Counted from the stretch's first letter, positions 8,530 through 17,335 are shown. The stretch is 64,000 bases of DNA from Sediminibacterium ginsengisoli (GCF_900167075.1 NZ_FUWH01000001.1:1-64000); one strand, 5' to 3'. A program made the numbers and translations. The notes: generated from the sequence alone by a model not told the origin.

Positions 8530-8958
8530 TCAACAATTGTTGATGTCGTCGGGCAATTTGTAGAAAATTGACAATGCCTTAATCTCAACAATGCCTTCAT
8601 AAGTCATCCGTTTAAAAATCGAACTGTCATTCTTGTCTAAATCCAGTTTGTCGGGGTTTGAAAGCCTGAAGCTGTCCTTGTCGATAAACACAAGTTTTCG
8701 TTTTTCAAGTGAATTGTCTGCCCATTTGATTGTGAGCAAACTGTCTTTTAATTCGTAGGTTCCTTTCCTGAGGTTTTCAGTAAGAATAACGCCATCCCTC
8801 AGCCCTTTATGTATAAAGCAGCTGCCTTCTTTCTGGAAGTAAAATGATGTAGTGGCTGCTGAATCCGAAAACTGCCATGTGCCAACAAGGGAAGTCGTTT
8901 GGCAAAACCCTGCTTGGATCCCGGAAAAAAATATCAGTAGTATAAATAAGCGTCTCAT
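8530..8958 (-). CDS. Secreted lipocalin-like protein
   Basis: Signal peptide MRRLFILLIFFSGIQAGFCQ is followed by SLVGTWQFSDSA, the GxW start of lipocalin-like domains common in Bacteroidota, and later strands (GTYELKDSLLTIKWADNS, KRKLVFIDKDSFRLSN). Such domains are small beta barrels that may bind a ligand. The start codon overlaps the stop of the neighbouring acetyltransferase by four bases, so the two are probably co-transcribed. Confidence 0.65.
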   Translation of the reverse strand: MRRLFILLIFFSGIQAGFCQTTSLVGTWQFSDSAATTSFYFQKEGSCFIHKGLRDGVILTENLRKGTYELKDSLLTIKWADNSLEKRKLVFIDKDSFRLSNPDKLDLDKNDSSIFKRMTYEGIVEIKALSIFYKLPDDINNC

Positions 8959-9479
8959 TTAATTGAATTTGTCAAATGATAACACAATATATCAGGATTT
9001 TCCTTGACTGGTTCATCTGAATTCAGGAACAAAAATTTCTCTAATAGCTTTACAGAGCTGATATTCTCTTTATGCAGGTATGCTTTAATTTCTGCAACCT
9101 TGATTACATGGAACGCATAGTCGATAACTTTTGCTACTGCTTCCTGCATAATCCCCTGCCTGTGAAATTCCGGCAAAAGTTCATATCCGAGTTCACATGC
9201 TCGGTTTTCGTCTGAAAACCCGAACAGGCAAATTGTGCCAATTAATATGTTTGGGTTATGTAAAGTGATGACCCAATATAAAGCACTGCTTTTAATAATC
9301 TTAGTTATAAAATCTCTTGCGTCATCAATTGTATTGCTTATTGGCCTGTCGAGGTATTTATTTACGTTAACGTCTGAGCGTAAGGTGAAAATTCGCTGAT
9401 CGTCATGGATTGACAGTTGCCTGAGTGTAAGCCTTTCTGTTATCAGAATTGGGAAAGTATTGTGTTTTCCTTTTAACAT
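8955..9479 (-). CDS. GNAT family N-acetyltransferase, RimJ/RimL type
   Basis: A 174-residue acetyltransferase. ITERLTLRQLSIHDDQRIFTL is the typical RimJ/RimL opening; GYELLPEFHRQGIMQEAV is the acetyl-CoA-binding V/I-x-x-x-x-Q/R-x-x-G-x-G/A motif region (here RQGIMQEA), and ENISSVKLLEKFLF is the terminal helix-strand. It would acetylate an amine, perhaps of a protein N-terminus or a small molecule. It overlaps the lipocalin-like gene by four bases, suggesting translational coupling. Confidence 0.85.
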   Translation of the reverse strand: MLKGKHNTFPILITERLTLRQLSIHDDQRIFTLRSDVNVNKYLDRPISNTIDDARDFITKIIKSSALYWVITLHNPNILIGTICLFGFSDENRACELGYELLPEFHRQGIMQEAVAKVIDYAFHVIKVAEIKAYLHKENISSVKLLEKFLFLNSDEPVKENPDILCYHLTNSIK

Positions 9480-9590
9480 ATTGACAGTTCGTGATCAAAT
9501 CCATGTATTCAATTAATTGCCTGGCCGTGGTAATCAATAAAAATGCTTTAGTTTGCGTTCAAGTGATCCCGGATAAAATGCTGCTGTTTT

Positions 9591-10358
9591 TCAAAAAATG
9601 CGCCTTATGTAAATGTCGCCAAAACCAGAAGCGATGAATTCTTCGGTAGACATGTAATTTGTAAAATCTGTAACAGATCGCCAGCCATTCAGTTCAAACT
9701 GCATGCTTTCGCCTATTGAAAAATTACATTCAATTTCAGGGTTATATTTTGCTATCTGACTTATGCAATCTTTAGCTTTTTGAGTCTGCTCGGGTACAGT
9801 ATATTCAAAGGAAATCATATCTACAACATAGGTGAGGCCCTTTAAAACTTCGAGCTCATAACCTTCTACATCTATTTTGATGAACTTTGGTAAACCATAT
9901 CTCTCAATCAATAGGTCCAAAGTTGTCATTTTAATTTTTATTGGCTTTGCCCATGTATAATTCTTAAATCTTTCTTTTTTTACATGTTCAATCCATTCTT
10001 CGGAAAAGGATGAAATTGTATGAGAATCTGCAATAAAAAAATCTTTGGTTTCCTCTTTCTCTCCGAGGCCCATAGGGACTATTTCAATGGTATTTCCAAA
10101 CTTCTTTTTTAAAATAGTATAGCATTCTTTTTGTGGTTCAACGGCAACTACTCTTGCACCTATATTTAACAATGGCCTTATTCTATTGCCAAGATTGGCG
10201 CCTACATCAAACACTAAATCTTTTGGCTTGATAAATTCGCCATAAAACCTTTGCCGCGCTTTAATAACTTCTTCTGATTCTTCTTGTAAATTGGGTGTTA
10301 ACCCTCTGAGTAACTTTACAATTTTGGGCCCTAAGATAAATTTTAATACTTTTTTCAT
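9591..10358 (-). CDS. FkbM family methyltransferase
   Basis: A 255-residue SAM-dependent methyltransferase. KPKDLVFDVGANLGNRIRPL is the SAM-binding motif I with the FkbM form (D-V-G-A-N-x-G); VVAVEPQKECYTILKKKF gives the acidic residue after strand 2; KFIKIDVEGYELEVLKGL is the FkbM IDVEG motif. Family members O-methylate sugars or small molecules, and are often found in glycan or secondary-metabolite loci; no such locus is adjacent here. Confidence 0.85.
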   Translation of the reverse strand: MKKVLKFILGPKIVKLLRGLTPNLQEESEEVIKARQRFYGEFIKPKDLVFDVGANLGNRIRPLLNIGARVVAVEPQKECYTILKKKFGNTIEIVPMGLGEKEETKDFFIADSHTISSFSEEWIEHVKKERFKNYTWAKPIKIKMTTLDLLIERYGLPKFIKIDVEGYELEVLKGLTYVVDMISFEYTVPEQTQKAKDCISQIAKYNPEIECNFSIGESMQFELNGWRSVTDFTNYMSTEEFIASGFGDIYIRRIF

Positions 10359-10439
10359 TCAATCATTAATTTATTCCTGCACCAGCAACCAGACAGGTCT
10401 TGCTTTTCAATCGAAGAAACATTTTTGCAGTCACTAATT

Positions 10440-10612
10440 ATACCGCTATAAATGTTTGAGAAGATTCGGCCACTTGTATTCCTAATAAAGCTATACCTGA
10501 TCAGCTCATAATTTGGCCTCAACAACCCGGGTTAACCTGAGCCAAATTACTTTAGTCAGCGTAGCCCTGCAAATTTTTCGGTAACTTTTTATGCTGGCAA
10601 GGAAAGAATGGT
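10440..10612. repeat. Decayed attC-like repeat (remnant)
   Basis: The bases AAATGTTTGAGAAGATTCGG followed by CCACTTGTATTCC align with the left part of the array repeats further right (AAAGGCTTTGCGAAGGTTGG then CCATCTGTGATCCC). Further on, GTTAACCTGAGCCAAATTAC matches the interior GATTAGCTGAAGCCAAATTAC, and GTAACTTTTT sits where the right arm should be. The outer cores are not recognisable. It lies between two minus-strand genes, like the intact sites. Confidence 0.5.
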
Positions 10613-10636
10613 AAAAGCCGGACAGAATGCAATAGC

Positions 10637-11158
10637 CTAATTTGCAGCCATGTCATTGTTCCGGCTTTGTAGTTTAGCAATCTCTTTCTTTTCCTGGTTT
10701 GGTATTTGCCAGCCATCTATCCATTGCATTGCTTCTTCCGGGTTAGTAAAAAAACGCTCTCTGTCGCTGCTGAATCTTGTCTCATATAGCTCCATTTTAG
10801 TCTCGTCCTGGTGCGAATGTGCAGCTCCAACGCATTGGATTCCTCTGGTGTTTTTGAAAGTCATTGTTTTGGCTTCTTCTTCAAACAAACCCAGGTAACC
10901 TGTTTTCCAGCCATAGTCGGCAAGTGTTAACGGAATCACAGCCCTGAATCTTTTATGTGCGTCAAGATTTACGGCTTTAAAGCCATGCATATTGATAAAG
11001 ATCTTGAATGTGGAATTGTCTTCAATCTGGTCTAATGCGTTCCTGAAAGATGCCTCCCATTGCTCGATATCTTCTTTTTCGATGTCGCCGCTGATATGTG
11101 TTATAAGTAGTCTTTTTTCAGAGTGCCAGCTGGATGCTGTGATTTTAGTGGATACCAT
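10637..11158 (-). CDS. Hypothetical protein, STAS/SpoIIAA-like
   Basis: A 173-residue cytoplasmic protein. The opening strands LLITHISGDIEKEDIEQWEA and TFKIFINMHGFKAVNLDAHK resemble the SpoIIAA-like/STAS fold seen in small hypothetical proteins of this phylum, with a helix-rich C-terminus ending near EEAMQWIDGW. No phospho-acceptor can be assigned with confidence. Single gene, minus strand, preceded and followed by spacers, one of which holds a decayed array repeat. Confidence 0.5.
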   Translation of the reverse strand: MVSTKITASSWHSEKRLLITHISGDIEKEDIEQWEASFRNALDQIEDNSTFKIFINMHGFKAVNLDAHKRFRAVIPLTLADYGWKTGYLGLFEEEAKTMTFKNTRGIQCVGAAHSHQDETKMELYETRFSSDRERFFTNPEEAMQWIDGWQIPNQEKKEIAKLQSRNNDMAAN

Positions 11159-11279
11159 TTTGTCGATTCTTTGTTATTGGTTTTTAGTATTGTGGTCTGA
11201 CAGGTTTTGTTCCCCGGACTTAAGTTATGATTTGCTTACGTTACAGGCGAAGGTGATTATATTTGGTTGTTACCTGTTT

Positions 11280-11732
11280 TTAGCAATTAAGTTTTTTGTT
11301 TTTAGTATTGCGGACCGGCACTTTGTTTTTTAAATACCAGTCAATAATCCTGTTCCTTAACCTGTCATAAATATCATCGTCTGTATATGGCTTGTTTTCT
11401 TTTGATATTGTATCAAGATCATTATTTATTTGACGTATGGTCTCTTTGCTGAACAAAGTCGTGTCTGCCAGGTGTTTCCTTAAATAAGATACGAGGATGC
11501 CATGACAGTCCGGGTTGAAATTGATATTACCATTACGTTGCGCTTCGTCTGCAAGCTTTTCTATCGCACGCAATAATTCTCCCTGAACGGTTTCAGCCTG
11601 TCCTGATTTGGGAACATAGGTTTTCCAGATAAACTGACCGATTTTTAAATACTCCTCCGCCGTCATTTTCTGTGCACTTGTATTGCTGTTTAAAAAGAAA
11701 AGCATGGTTGCTGAAAACAGGATTTTTTTCAT
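11280..11732 (-). CDS. Secreted hypothetical protein, 150 aa
   Basis: Start 11732 is chosen because it gives a signal peptide (MKKILFSATMLFFLNSNTSAQ); a longer open frame upstream lacks one. The mature protein is helical and charged (YLKIGQFIWKTYVPKSGQAE, RAIEKLADEAQRNGNINF), with a single Cys in FNPDCHGILVSYLRKHL. Family not recognised. A short direct repeat (TTTTTAGTATTGYGGWC) lies on either side of its 3' flank at 11181 and 11299. Confidence 0.55.
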   Translation of the reverse strand: MKKILFSATMLFFLNSNTSAQKMTAEEYLKIGQFIWKTYVPKSGQAETVQGELLRAIEKLADEAQRNGNINFNPDCHGILVSYLRKHLADTTLFSKETIRQINNDLDTISKENKPYTDDDIYDRLRNRIIDWYLKNKVPVRNTKNKKLNC

Positions 11733-11855
11733 GATCGGAATGTTGAGTAGCCTGGTATATAACAGTATTATTGCGGTGCTTCCGGTAAAGTTAAATATCA
11801 GGAAGCAAAGCGCTGTATTATCCCGGCGATCCAACATTAATAATTCGTTGCAATT

Positions 11856-12563
11856 TTATTTCAAAATAAAGGTTGCATTTACATTGGCCGTCACTTTTAT
11901 TTTTTCAAACTCGATTTTAGGCATTTCGTTATAACCATTATTCTGAATTGATGCCAAGCCCCTGATTTTGATCCCTGCTACCTGATCTTGGAACGGCTGT
12001 GGAAAATTATTGTCGTTATCTGCAATATGAATAGCCGACCCGATCGTTTGATCCAATGGCTTCGTCAGGGCAATGGCTTTTTCTTTAGCGTCAATGATTG
12101 CCTTAGTCCGCATTTTGTTTTGGAGCTTCCTGAGTTCAGAATGATCCACCCGCTCGATGGAAGTATTCGATATCCCGAGCTCTTCAAGTTTCATGAATAC
12201 TTTACTGGCTGTTACGGCGTCTGTTACTTTAAGCGTATAACTTTTTGTCTTGATCACGTCTTTGCTCTTCAAAAGATAGAATTTGAAGTTGCTCGACATA
12301 TCAGAAGTGGTCAGATCGGTTTCCGTGTTTAGCCCTAAGCCTTTTAAAGCTGAGACCATTTTTTGTTCCAGTTCTTCAATGGAAACCCTGTCGCGCGTGT
12401 CTTTTTCTGAAAGCAGAATACGAATATAGATTTCATCAGGTGTTACCAATGTGTCGGCACTGCCAGTGACCTCAATGTACGGTACATCTATAAAATTCTT
12501 TGTCTGGGCACTTGCTGAACTGAGTGAAATGAGCAGGAGGGCTAAAAATGTAAGTCGTTTCAT
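11856..12563 (-). CDS. SIMPL domain (DUF541) periplasmic protein
   Basis: Signal peptide MKRLTFLALLLISLSSASAQ, then YIEVTGSADTLVTPDEIYIR, the typical SIMPL start, followed by KGLGLNTETDLTTSDMSSNF and a late IDAKEKAIALTKPLDQTIGS segment. SIMPL/DUF541 proteins are periplasmic, form oligomers and have been linked to oxidative or envelope stress, without a defined biochemical activity. Length (235 aa) is normal for the family. Confidence 0.82.
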   Translation of the reverse strand: MKRLTFLALLLISLSSASAQTKNFIDVPYIEVTGSADTLVTPDEIYIRILLSEKDTRDRVSIEELEQKMVSALKGLGLNTETDLTTSDMSSNFKFYLLKSKDVIKTKSYTLKVTDAVTASKVFMKLEELGISNTSIERVDHSELRKLQNKMRTKAIIDAKEKAIALTKPLDQTIGSAIHIADNDNNFPQPFQDQVAGIKIRGLASIQNNGYNEMPKIEFEKIKVTANVNATFILK

Positions 12564-12639
12564 ATCTTATTTTTGAAAAGGATGCCGGGATGCGTGAGAT
12601 TACACAGGTAAGCATAAACTTTTTCAAAAATAATTTGAA

Positions 12640-12690
12640 GGGGTTCTGGAGGCCAGCCCTTGCCAAGCCAATGTTGCCGGGAGGGGTTGC
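12640..12690. repeat. Possible decayed attC-like right arm
   Basis: CCCTTGCCAAGCCAATGTTG at about 12657-12676 resembles the right arm of the array repeats (CTTTTGCAAAACCAATGTTG). It lies between the SIMPL and VOC genes where a site would be expected. No convincing left arm was found, so this is only a suggestion. Confidence 0.3.
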
Positions 12691-12705
12691 TCTTTTTATA
12701 ACAGC

Positions 12706-13101
12706 TTATTCACACAGCAGCATCCATGAAGTGCCATATTTGTCGCGGAGCATGGCAAATCTTCTTGCAAAGAAAGTCTGCTCCAGTTTCATGAAAATTT
12801 GTCCATCTCTGGAAAGTACTTCATAAAGGTGTTCTGCATTTTCAGGTGTATCAGGTCTGAGTGTAAGGTAGACGCTTCGCATTGGTTCAGCGTCCGGAAC
12901 GTCAGCTCCTCTGATAATTGTACCACCTATTTCTATCATTGCATGAAGAATAGGCCTGGTCCATTCTTCAGGAAAATTGGCGGGTATATGTTCGTGCGGG
13001 AGCATCATTTTTATTGATCCGCCAAGAGTTTCTTCATAAAACTTGAAGGCTTCTTCGCAATGCCCGGGATAATTAATGTAAATGTCAAGGCCTATTTGCA
13101 T
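12706..13101 (-). CDS. VOC family protein, PhnB-like
   Basis: A 131-residue glyoxalase/bleomycin-resistance-fold protein. GLDIYINYPGHCEEAFKFYE with GGSIKMM is the standard PhnB-like start, and LRDKYGTSWMLLCE the standard end. The family folds into paired beta-alpha-beta units around a metal or substrate pocket; many PhnB-like members have no known substrate. It is common accessory cargo and sits directly left of a decayed array repeat. Confidence 0.85.
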   Translation of the reverse strand: MQIGLDIYINYPGHCEEAFKFYEETLGGSIKMMLPHEHIPANFPEEWTRPILHAMIEIGGTIIRGADVPDAEPMRSVYLTLRPDTPENAEHLYEVLSRDGQIFMKLEQTFFARRFAMLRDKYGTSWMLLCE

Positions 13102-13165
13102 GTTGTATATTTAAAAGTTAACTGGTTGGCTATTAATATCATTTGGAGACAATATATAGACAAAT

Positions 13166-13386
13166 GTCCGCTAAAGAAAGCTTTGCGAAGATTAGGCAAT
13201 AGAATTACCACTGCTATCTTGAACATTAAACCAATTAGTTAAGCCAAATCATATCACACACCATAGTCAAGCAAACTTTCAAATACTTTTATTTTGCCCG
13301 CGAAAGTACTCGATGCCTGGTCCGAATCACAATATTTGATGCACCCTATTCTGACGTCCAACTTTTGGAAAACCAACGTCGTCTGC
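13166..13386. repeat. Degenerate attC-like repeat with enlarged interior
   Basis: Left arm GTCCGCTAAAGAAAGCTTTGCGAAGATTAGG and interior CCACTGCT...CCAATTAGTTAAGCCAAAT follow the order of the intact sites. The right arm is CCAACTTTTGGAAAACCAACG at 13358-13378, with an outer core of GTCGTCTGC. About 50 extra bases separate interior and right arm. It marks the left edge of clearly recognisable repeats. Confidence 0.65.
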
Positions 13387-13391
13387 ATTTT

Positions 13392-13865
13392 CTATGACGT
13401 GATGATTTTATTTCCTCTGTTTTTAATTAGGAGCACTTCAACGATTTTAGCAGCAAGTTCGTCATCTATTTGTAAAGTTCTGGAAACAAATTCAAGGAGA
13501 TTTTTTTCTCGTTCGTTAATAATTCCATCTGCCAGCACTATTTCTGTAGCCATTGCAAAAACAGTTGCCTTATCCTCCTCTTTTATTACTGCCGCACAAC
13601 CTTCGATCAACTTTTGATTTCCCAGTTCATTTGATATTTGCATTGCAATTTTATAAAACGGAATGATTTCTATGTTTTCGAACTTCTGCTTAAAAATCAA
13701 AAGTCTTGATAACATATCGATTTCTACATCTGACACATCTCCATCAGATGCTGCACAAGCATATAAAACGCCCACCCATGCTTCGTAGTCGTTGAGCGAC
13801 GTATAGGATTTTGTATTTGCTTGTTGCTTTGCGGTCGGCGAGAATATTTTGTCGAAAAGTCCCAT
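13392..13865 (-). CDS. TerB-like protein
   Basis: A 157-residue helical protein. WVGVLYACAASDGDVSDVEI and FAMATEIVLADGIINEREKN are the two acidic, metal-binding-like TerB repeats (A-x-x-D-G-x-x-x-x-x-E). TerB-like proteins are associated with tellurite and other stress responses and with membrane-linked sensing; a specific role here is unknown. The stop lies within a few bases of the right end of a degenerate repeat, as for the cassettes further right. Confidence 0.75.
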   Translation of the reverse strand: MGLFDKIFSPTAKQQANTKSYTSLNDYEAWVGVLYACAASDGDVSDVEIDMLSRLLIFKQKFENIEIIPFYKIAMQISNELGNQKLIEGCAAVIKEEDKATVFAMATEIVLADGIINEREKNLLEFVSRTLQIDDELAAKIVEVLLIKNRGNKIITS

Positions 13866-13884
13866 ATTGAAAGGTTTTAGTTAA

Positions 13885-14003
13885 AAATTACGTATAGTGT
13901 TTCTATGCTTTGCGGAGATTGAGTATTCTGTGATAGAAGTGTAAGCTTGACTTTCTTTTATCCAATTTGTTTAAAAAAAGTGATATGTTCCGTTCTACCA
14001 GAC
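13885..14003. repeat. Degenerate attC-like repeat, left half
   Basis: ATGCTTTGCGGAGATTGAG followed by TATTCTGTGATAGAAGTG and AAGCTTGACTTTC aligns with GGCTTTGCGAAGGTTGGG, CCATCTGTGATCCCACTG and CTGGCTTGGCC of intact sites. The right arm is badly eroded (CCAATTTGTTTAAAAAAAG). It separates the TerB-like and DUF4236 genes. Confidence 0.5.
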
Positions 14004-15125
14004 TCACAACCTCTTCAAAGCTGTAATAGCATTTTGATATTCCCTGAATGCGTTGCCGAACTGTTCTGTAAATTCATAATTACTGAACTCATATTCTTCG
14101 TTAAGACCTGTATTGGTTTGCAAACTAATTTCGCCATACCGCACAATCGGAATTTGATAGTTTCCGTTAAAGCGCTTGTCCGGGGTTCCGTTCTTGTTAA
14201 CCTTAAACCAGGTTTTGTCTATAATTTTTGAGTCGCCAGGAACTGTTCCTGTTTCAGTAAACCGTACATAGCTTTGACTAAAGATTATTTCATCAAGGCC
14301 TATCAGTGCAAAGCTTGTTTTTGAGGAATACATAACGATGAAGCCCGGATAAAAGTATAAATCTGCACCGTTTGCATTTTGAAAATGTAATGCTTCAAAG
14401 TTGGATCTTATATCAGGCAGGGCTTTAATGCCAAACTTTACATCAGTCTTTTGCACAATAATGCTTGCTGATGAACGGGCGGCAACCCGGTCTTGCGAAT
14501 GCGCACTCGTTACATCCCAGATTTTGTGGGAAGTTGTCAACTGTTTGAAAGCAGTGACAAGCTTGTCGTATTTTTCCTGTATCTCCGGCTCAAAATCTAT
14601 GTCAAGGCTTACATAGCAGTTCTCAATTTGCTCTTTTAGCTGTTTAATCGCCTCCTGCTGTGCCCTGATATCTGTTTTTATGTTTTCTGCAATTGACCTT
14701 TTGATGAGACCGTAAAGCAGAATGTAACTTGCTGTCAGTTTAAGCTTTGAACTTCCAACGGCTGCCTGGATTTTAAGCAGGTCGTTTTTCAGGTCTTTTC
14801 TCTGCTGGTGTGCCATTATTATAGCTTCTTTCACACCTTGCATATCCTGGCTTGTAATTTCCTGAATATCCGCGCTGAAAATATTGTCTTCTGGTTCTGT
14901 AGTTGGCGGATGATAGTTTTGCGGCGCTGGATTATTGCCGGCGCCTGATAGTTTTTGTCTGTTGCGGATCCCGAGTATGGGTATGCTTGTATTTAGAAAT
15001 GTTCCCGACTTGCCAAATGTCATGCTTGCACCCTTCACTCCAATAGAGGTGCTAATGCCTTTTTTGCTAAAATTCAAGTGGACACCAGGTATGATTTTAA
15101 TTCGCCTTCGATAGCTCCATGCCAT
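14004..15125 (-). CDS. DUF4236 domain protein, 373 aa
   Basis: The N-terminal ~55 residues (MAWSYRRRIKIIPGVHLNFS, KKGISTSIGVKGASMTFGKS) are a textbook DUF4236 domain, a short conserved module of unknown function often joined to membrane or enzymatic domains. It is followed by a linker, a coiled-coil-like helical part (about 100-200) and a C-terminal beta-rich domain (NGADLYFYPGFIVMYSSKTS, FALIGLDEIIF). No signal peptide or membrane segment is seen. Exact role unknown. Confidence 0.75.
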   Translation of the reverse strand: MAWSYRRRIKIIPGVHLNFSKKGISTSIGVKGASMTFGKSGTFLNTSIPILGIRNRQKLSGAGNNPAPQNYHPPTTEPEDNIFSADIQEITSQDMQGVKEAIIMAHQQRKDLKNDLLKIQAAVGSSKLKLTASYILLYGLIKRSIAENIKTDIRAQQEAIKQLKEQIENCYVSLDIDFEPEIQEKYDKLVTAFKQLTTSHKIWDVTSAHSQDRVAARSSASIIVQKTDVKFGIKALPDIRSNFEALHFQNANGADLYFYPGFIVMYSSKTSFALIGLDEIIFSQSYVRFTETGTVPGDSKIIDKTWFKVNKNGTPDKRFNGNYQIPIVRYGEISLQTNTGLNEEYEFSNYEFTEQFGNAFREYQNAITALKRL

Positions 15126-15304
15126 GTTGATAGGTTTAATTATGTTAGTCCTGTTTGATTCCTATTGCAAACAAAACTTTTTTTCTCGGCCTGGAATACG
15201 GGTTCCCGTAAAGTCGGGGCCTTTTAAAAAATAATTAAATCCTAATTATGAAAGTGCAGGATGTCCATGTATTCCAGCGCTTCTGCTAATAGTTTCGGCA
15301 CGAA

Positions 15305-15337
15305 CAAAAAAAATCACAGGCCGTTAAACCTGTGATT
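15305..15337 (-). terminator. Rho-independent terminator of the CMD-family gene
   Basis: On the minus strand AATCACAGG pairs with CCTGTGATT across an 8-base loop and is followed by a run of eight T. It lies 16 bases beyond the stop of the gene at 15354. Confidence 0.85.
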
Positions 15338-15353
15338 CCGGCATATGGTTGCT

Positions 15354-15806
15354 TTATGCTAAACTTTGCCCAATCTGTAAGTGGGTACCAAGCACAACCC
15401 TGTTCCAAAGATTGATGGTAATTACGGCCGTTATAATATCTGCGATCTGGGTTTCGCTAAAAAATTGCAAGGCGTTGGAATAGGTCTCATCTGATAATCC
15501 CTTTTGATGGATTAATGTCATTTCTTCCGTTATTGCCAACACGATCTTTTCTTCTTCCGTAAAAATATCCTCAGTTTCTCGCCATGCATTCAATAGAAAA
15601 ATACGCTGGTTTGTTTCGCCATTTTTAATGGCGTCCTGCGTGTGAATATTGATACAGAATGCACAACCGTTGATTTGTGAAGCACGTATTTTTATGAGTT
15701 CTTTGGTTGTCCTGGATATGGAAGCGGTTGAAAGATACATTTCCAGGCCAATCATCGCTTTTAGTGCATTGGGAGCAACTTCCTTAATGTTAAATCGTTT
15801 TTGCAT
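15354..15806 (-). CDS. Carboxymuconolactone decarboxylase / AhpD-like protein
   Basis: A 150-residue helical protein with INGCAFCINIHTQDAIKNGE, the CxxC-x3-H active-site motif of AhpD-like members of the CMD family. Such proteins are peroxidase-type thiol enzymes that use the Cys pair. It is transcribed just after a Crp/Fnr-type regulator on the same strand (69 bp gap), a pairing often seen in Bacteroidota, so it is probably controlled by that regulator. Confidence 0.88.
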   Translation of the reverse strand: MQKRFNIKEVAPNALKAMIGLEMYLSTASISRTTKELIKIRASQINGCAFCINIHTQDAIKNGETNQRIFLLNAWRETEDIFTEEEKIVLAITEEMTLIHQKGLSDETYSNALQFFSETQIADIITAVITINLWNRVVLGTHLQIGQSLA

Positions 15807-15875
15807 TGTATTATTCTTTTAATAATTGTTCAATGCAAAATTGGAGAATAAAAAAATCGAAGAACTTAAACTGGT

Positions 15876-16451
15876 TTAAGAAAGAAGTCTTTTACGGATC
15901 TCGCTTAAATATTCGGGAGTGAAACCAAGATAGGAAGCAATTAAGTATTGGGGAACACGTTGCACGAATTCGGGATGATTTCTGACAGCCTGCAAATAAA
16001 ATTCTTCTTTAGAAAAGGAAAAAAGAAACTGGATACGCTTTTGAGCTGCTGCATAAGCTCGCTGGTACACGAAACGGAAATATCGTTCCATTACCGGAAA
16101 TGCTTCTAACAGCTTTTCCTGTTTCTCTATAGTGATATAAAGTATGATTGATTTTTCTACAGCCTGAATATAAAATTGGGTAGGGACTTGTTTTTCGTAA
16201 GCAAAGTTGTCGGTAAGCCACCAGGTTTCTATAGCAAATTCGGTGGTTTGTTCAGTGCCTTTTTCGTTGATGTAGAACTTTCGCAACAAGCCGTTCAAAA
16301 CAAAATAATGATGTCTGCAAATCTGTCCTGCCTCTAACAGGTTTTCCTTTTTGGCTACCTCTTTTGTGCTGAAATAGGTTTTAATTTCTTCAAATTCTTC
16401 GTCAGAGACTTGTGCGAACTTGCTTATATGTTTTTTGAATATTTCAGACAT
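15876..16451 (-). CDS. Crp/Fnr family transcriptional regulator
   Basis: A 191-residue regulator with an N-terminal cyclic-nucleotide-binding-like beta roll (ENLLEAGQICRHHYFVLNGL, LRKFYINEKGTEQTTEF) and a C-terminal helix-turn-helix (PQYLIASYLGFTPEYLSEIR). Fnr-type iron-sulfur Cys residues are absent. It lies upstream of the CMD-family gene and may control it. It ends the stretch before the first well-preserved array repeat at 16481. Confidence 0.85.
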   Translation of the reverse strand: MSEIFKKHISKFAQVSDEEFEEIKTYFSTKEVAKKENLLEAGQICRHHYFVLNGLLRKFYINEKGTEQTTEFAIETWWLTDNFAYEKQVPTQFYIQAVEKSIILYITIEKQEKLLEAFPVMERYFRFVYQRAYAAAQKRIQFLFSFSKEEFYLQAVRNHPEFVQRVPQYLIASYLGFTPEYLSEIRKRLLS

Positions 16452-16480
16452 TTTGTTTTACGGGTTGGGTGTGTGAGATT

Positions 16481-16660
16481 GCAGTAAAGGTAAAGACTTT
16501 GCGAAGGTAGGGGCATGTGTGATCGCACTGCTGGTTTTGGCCACTACAACCTCGATTAGCTGAAGCCAAATTACAAAAGCCGACTAGAATTCTCCCGTTT
16601 CAGCGGGACTGATGGGTGCTATTCTGTCGCCTTTTTTGCAAAACCAATATTATAATACGG
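16481..16660. repeat. attC-like site B
   Basis: Full-length member of the array repeat with a weakened left core. Left arm AAAGACTTTGCGAAGG, interior GATTAGCTGAAGCCAAATTAC, a CCCGTTTCAGCGGG hairpin, and right arm CTTTTTTGCAAAACCAATAT. It separates the Crp gene from the first cassette gene. Confidence 0.75.
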
Positions 16661-16680
16661 CTTAAATCAGCTTCGCTTTG

Positions 16681-17064
16681 TTAACCTTGCCTGGTTCTTC
16701 GAGCTATTATTGTTTGTATAAAAGAGAATACTAATATTCCTGCCAGTGAAATTTCCGAAATCAAATCTGATTTTTCACTGAGCCACTCAAATACCTGGTC
16801 AATGTAATTGTACCAGAAAAAAACACTGGCGCATACTGATGTAAAAATGCCGATAAGAACCTTAGCGAATTTTCCCTTCTCGGATCTGCCTATCCAGATA
16901 ACAAATAAAATCATAACAAAAACGGCCGGAATAAGAGAAAGAATCTCTTTAACCTTTGACATTGGACTGTCCAATTGTTTCAGTGCAAATAGCAATAATA
17001 AAAAGATCAGGATGATAAAAAAGAAGATCCATTCCTTCGCGATTCGGTTTAGTTTCTTATTCAT
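16681..17064 (-). CDS. Small membrane protein, cassette B-C
   Basis: A 127-residue protein starting MNKKLNRIAKEWIFFFIILI at 17064; an open frame continues upstream but with no better start. Three to four membrane segments: IFFFIILIFLLLLFAL, LIPAVFVMILFVIWI, LIGIFTSVCASVFFWYNYI and a C-terminal ISLAGILVFSFIQTII. No family recognised. It sits alone between two attC-like sites. Confidence 0.6.
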   Translation of the reverse strand: MNKKLNRIAKEWIFFFIILIFLLLLFALKQLDSPMSKVKEILSLIPAVFVMILFVIWIGRSEKGKFAKVLIGIFTSVCASVFFWYNYIDQVFEWLSEKSDLISEISLAGILVFSFIQTIIARRTRQG

Positions 17065-17125
17065 GTTAAAAAGTTTAGTAAATAAATTTTCCTTTAAATA
17101 TATCACCATAGGATACGCTCCGCGG

Positions 17126-17309
17126 CTTGCGTACAAAATGAAAGGATTTTGCGAAGGTGTGGTATCTGTGATCCTACTGCTGGCTTGGCACTACAACCTC
17201 GATTAGATAAAGTCAAATTATAAAAGACGATTAGAAGTCATCCATTTAAACGAGATTGATAGGCGATATTCTGTTGCCCAACTTTTGCAAAACTAATGTT
17301 AGTTGCAGT
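17126..17309. repeat. attC-like site C
   Basis: Left core GCTTGCGTACAAAAT, left arm AAAGGATTTTGCGAAGG, right arm CCCAACTTTTGCAAAACTAA, right core GTTAGTTGC (17298-17306). The CCCGTT hairpin is present in an altered form (CCATTTAAACGAG). Confidence 0.8.
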
Positions 17310-17335
17310 TTAGGTCTGTTGCACTTAATGATTAC

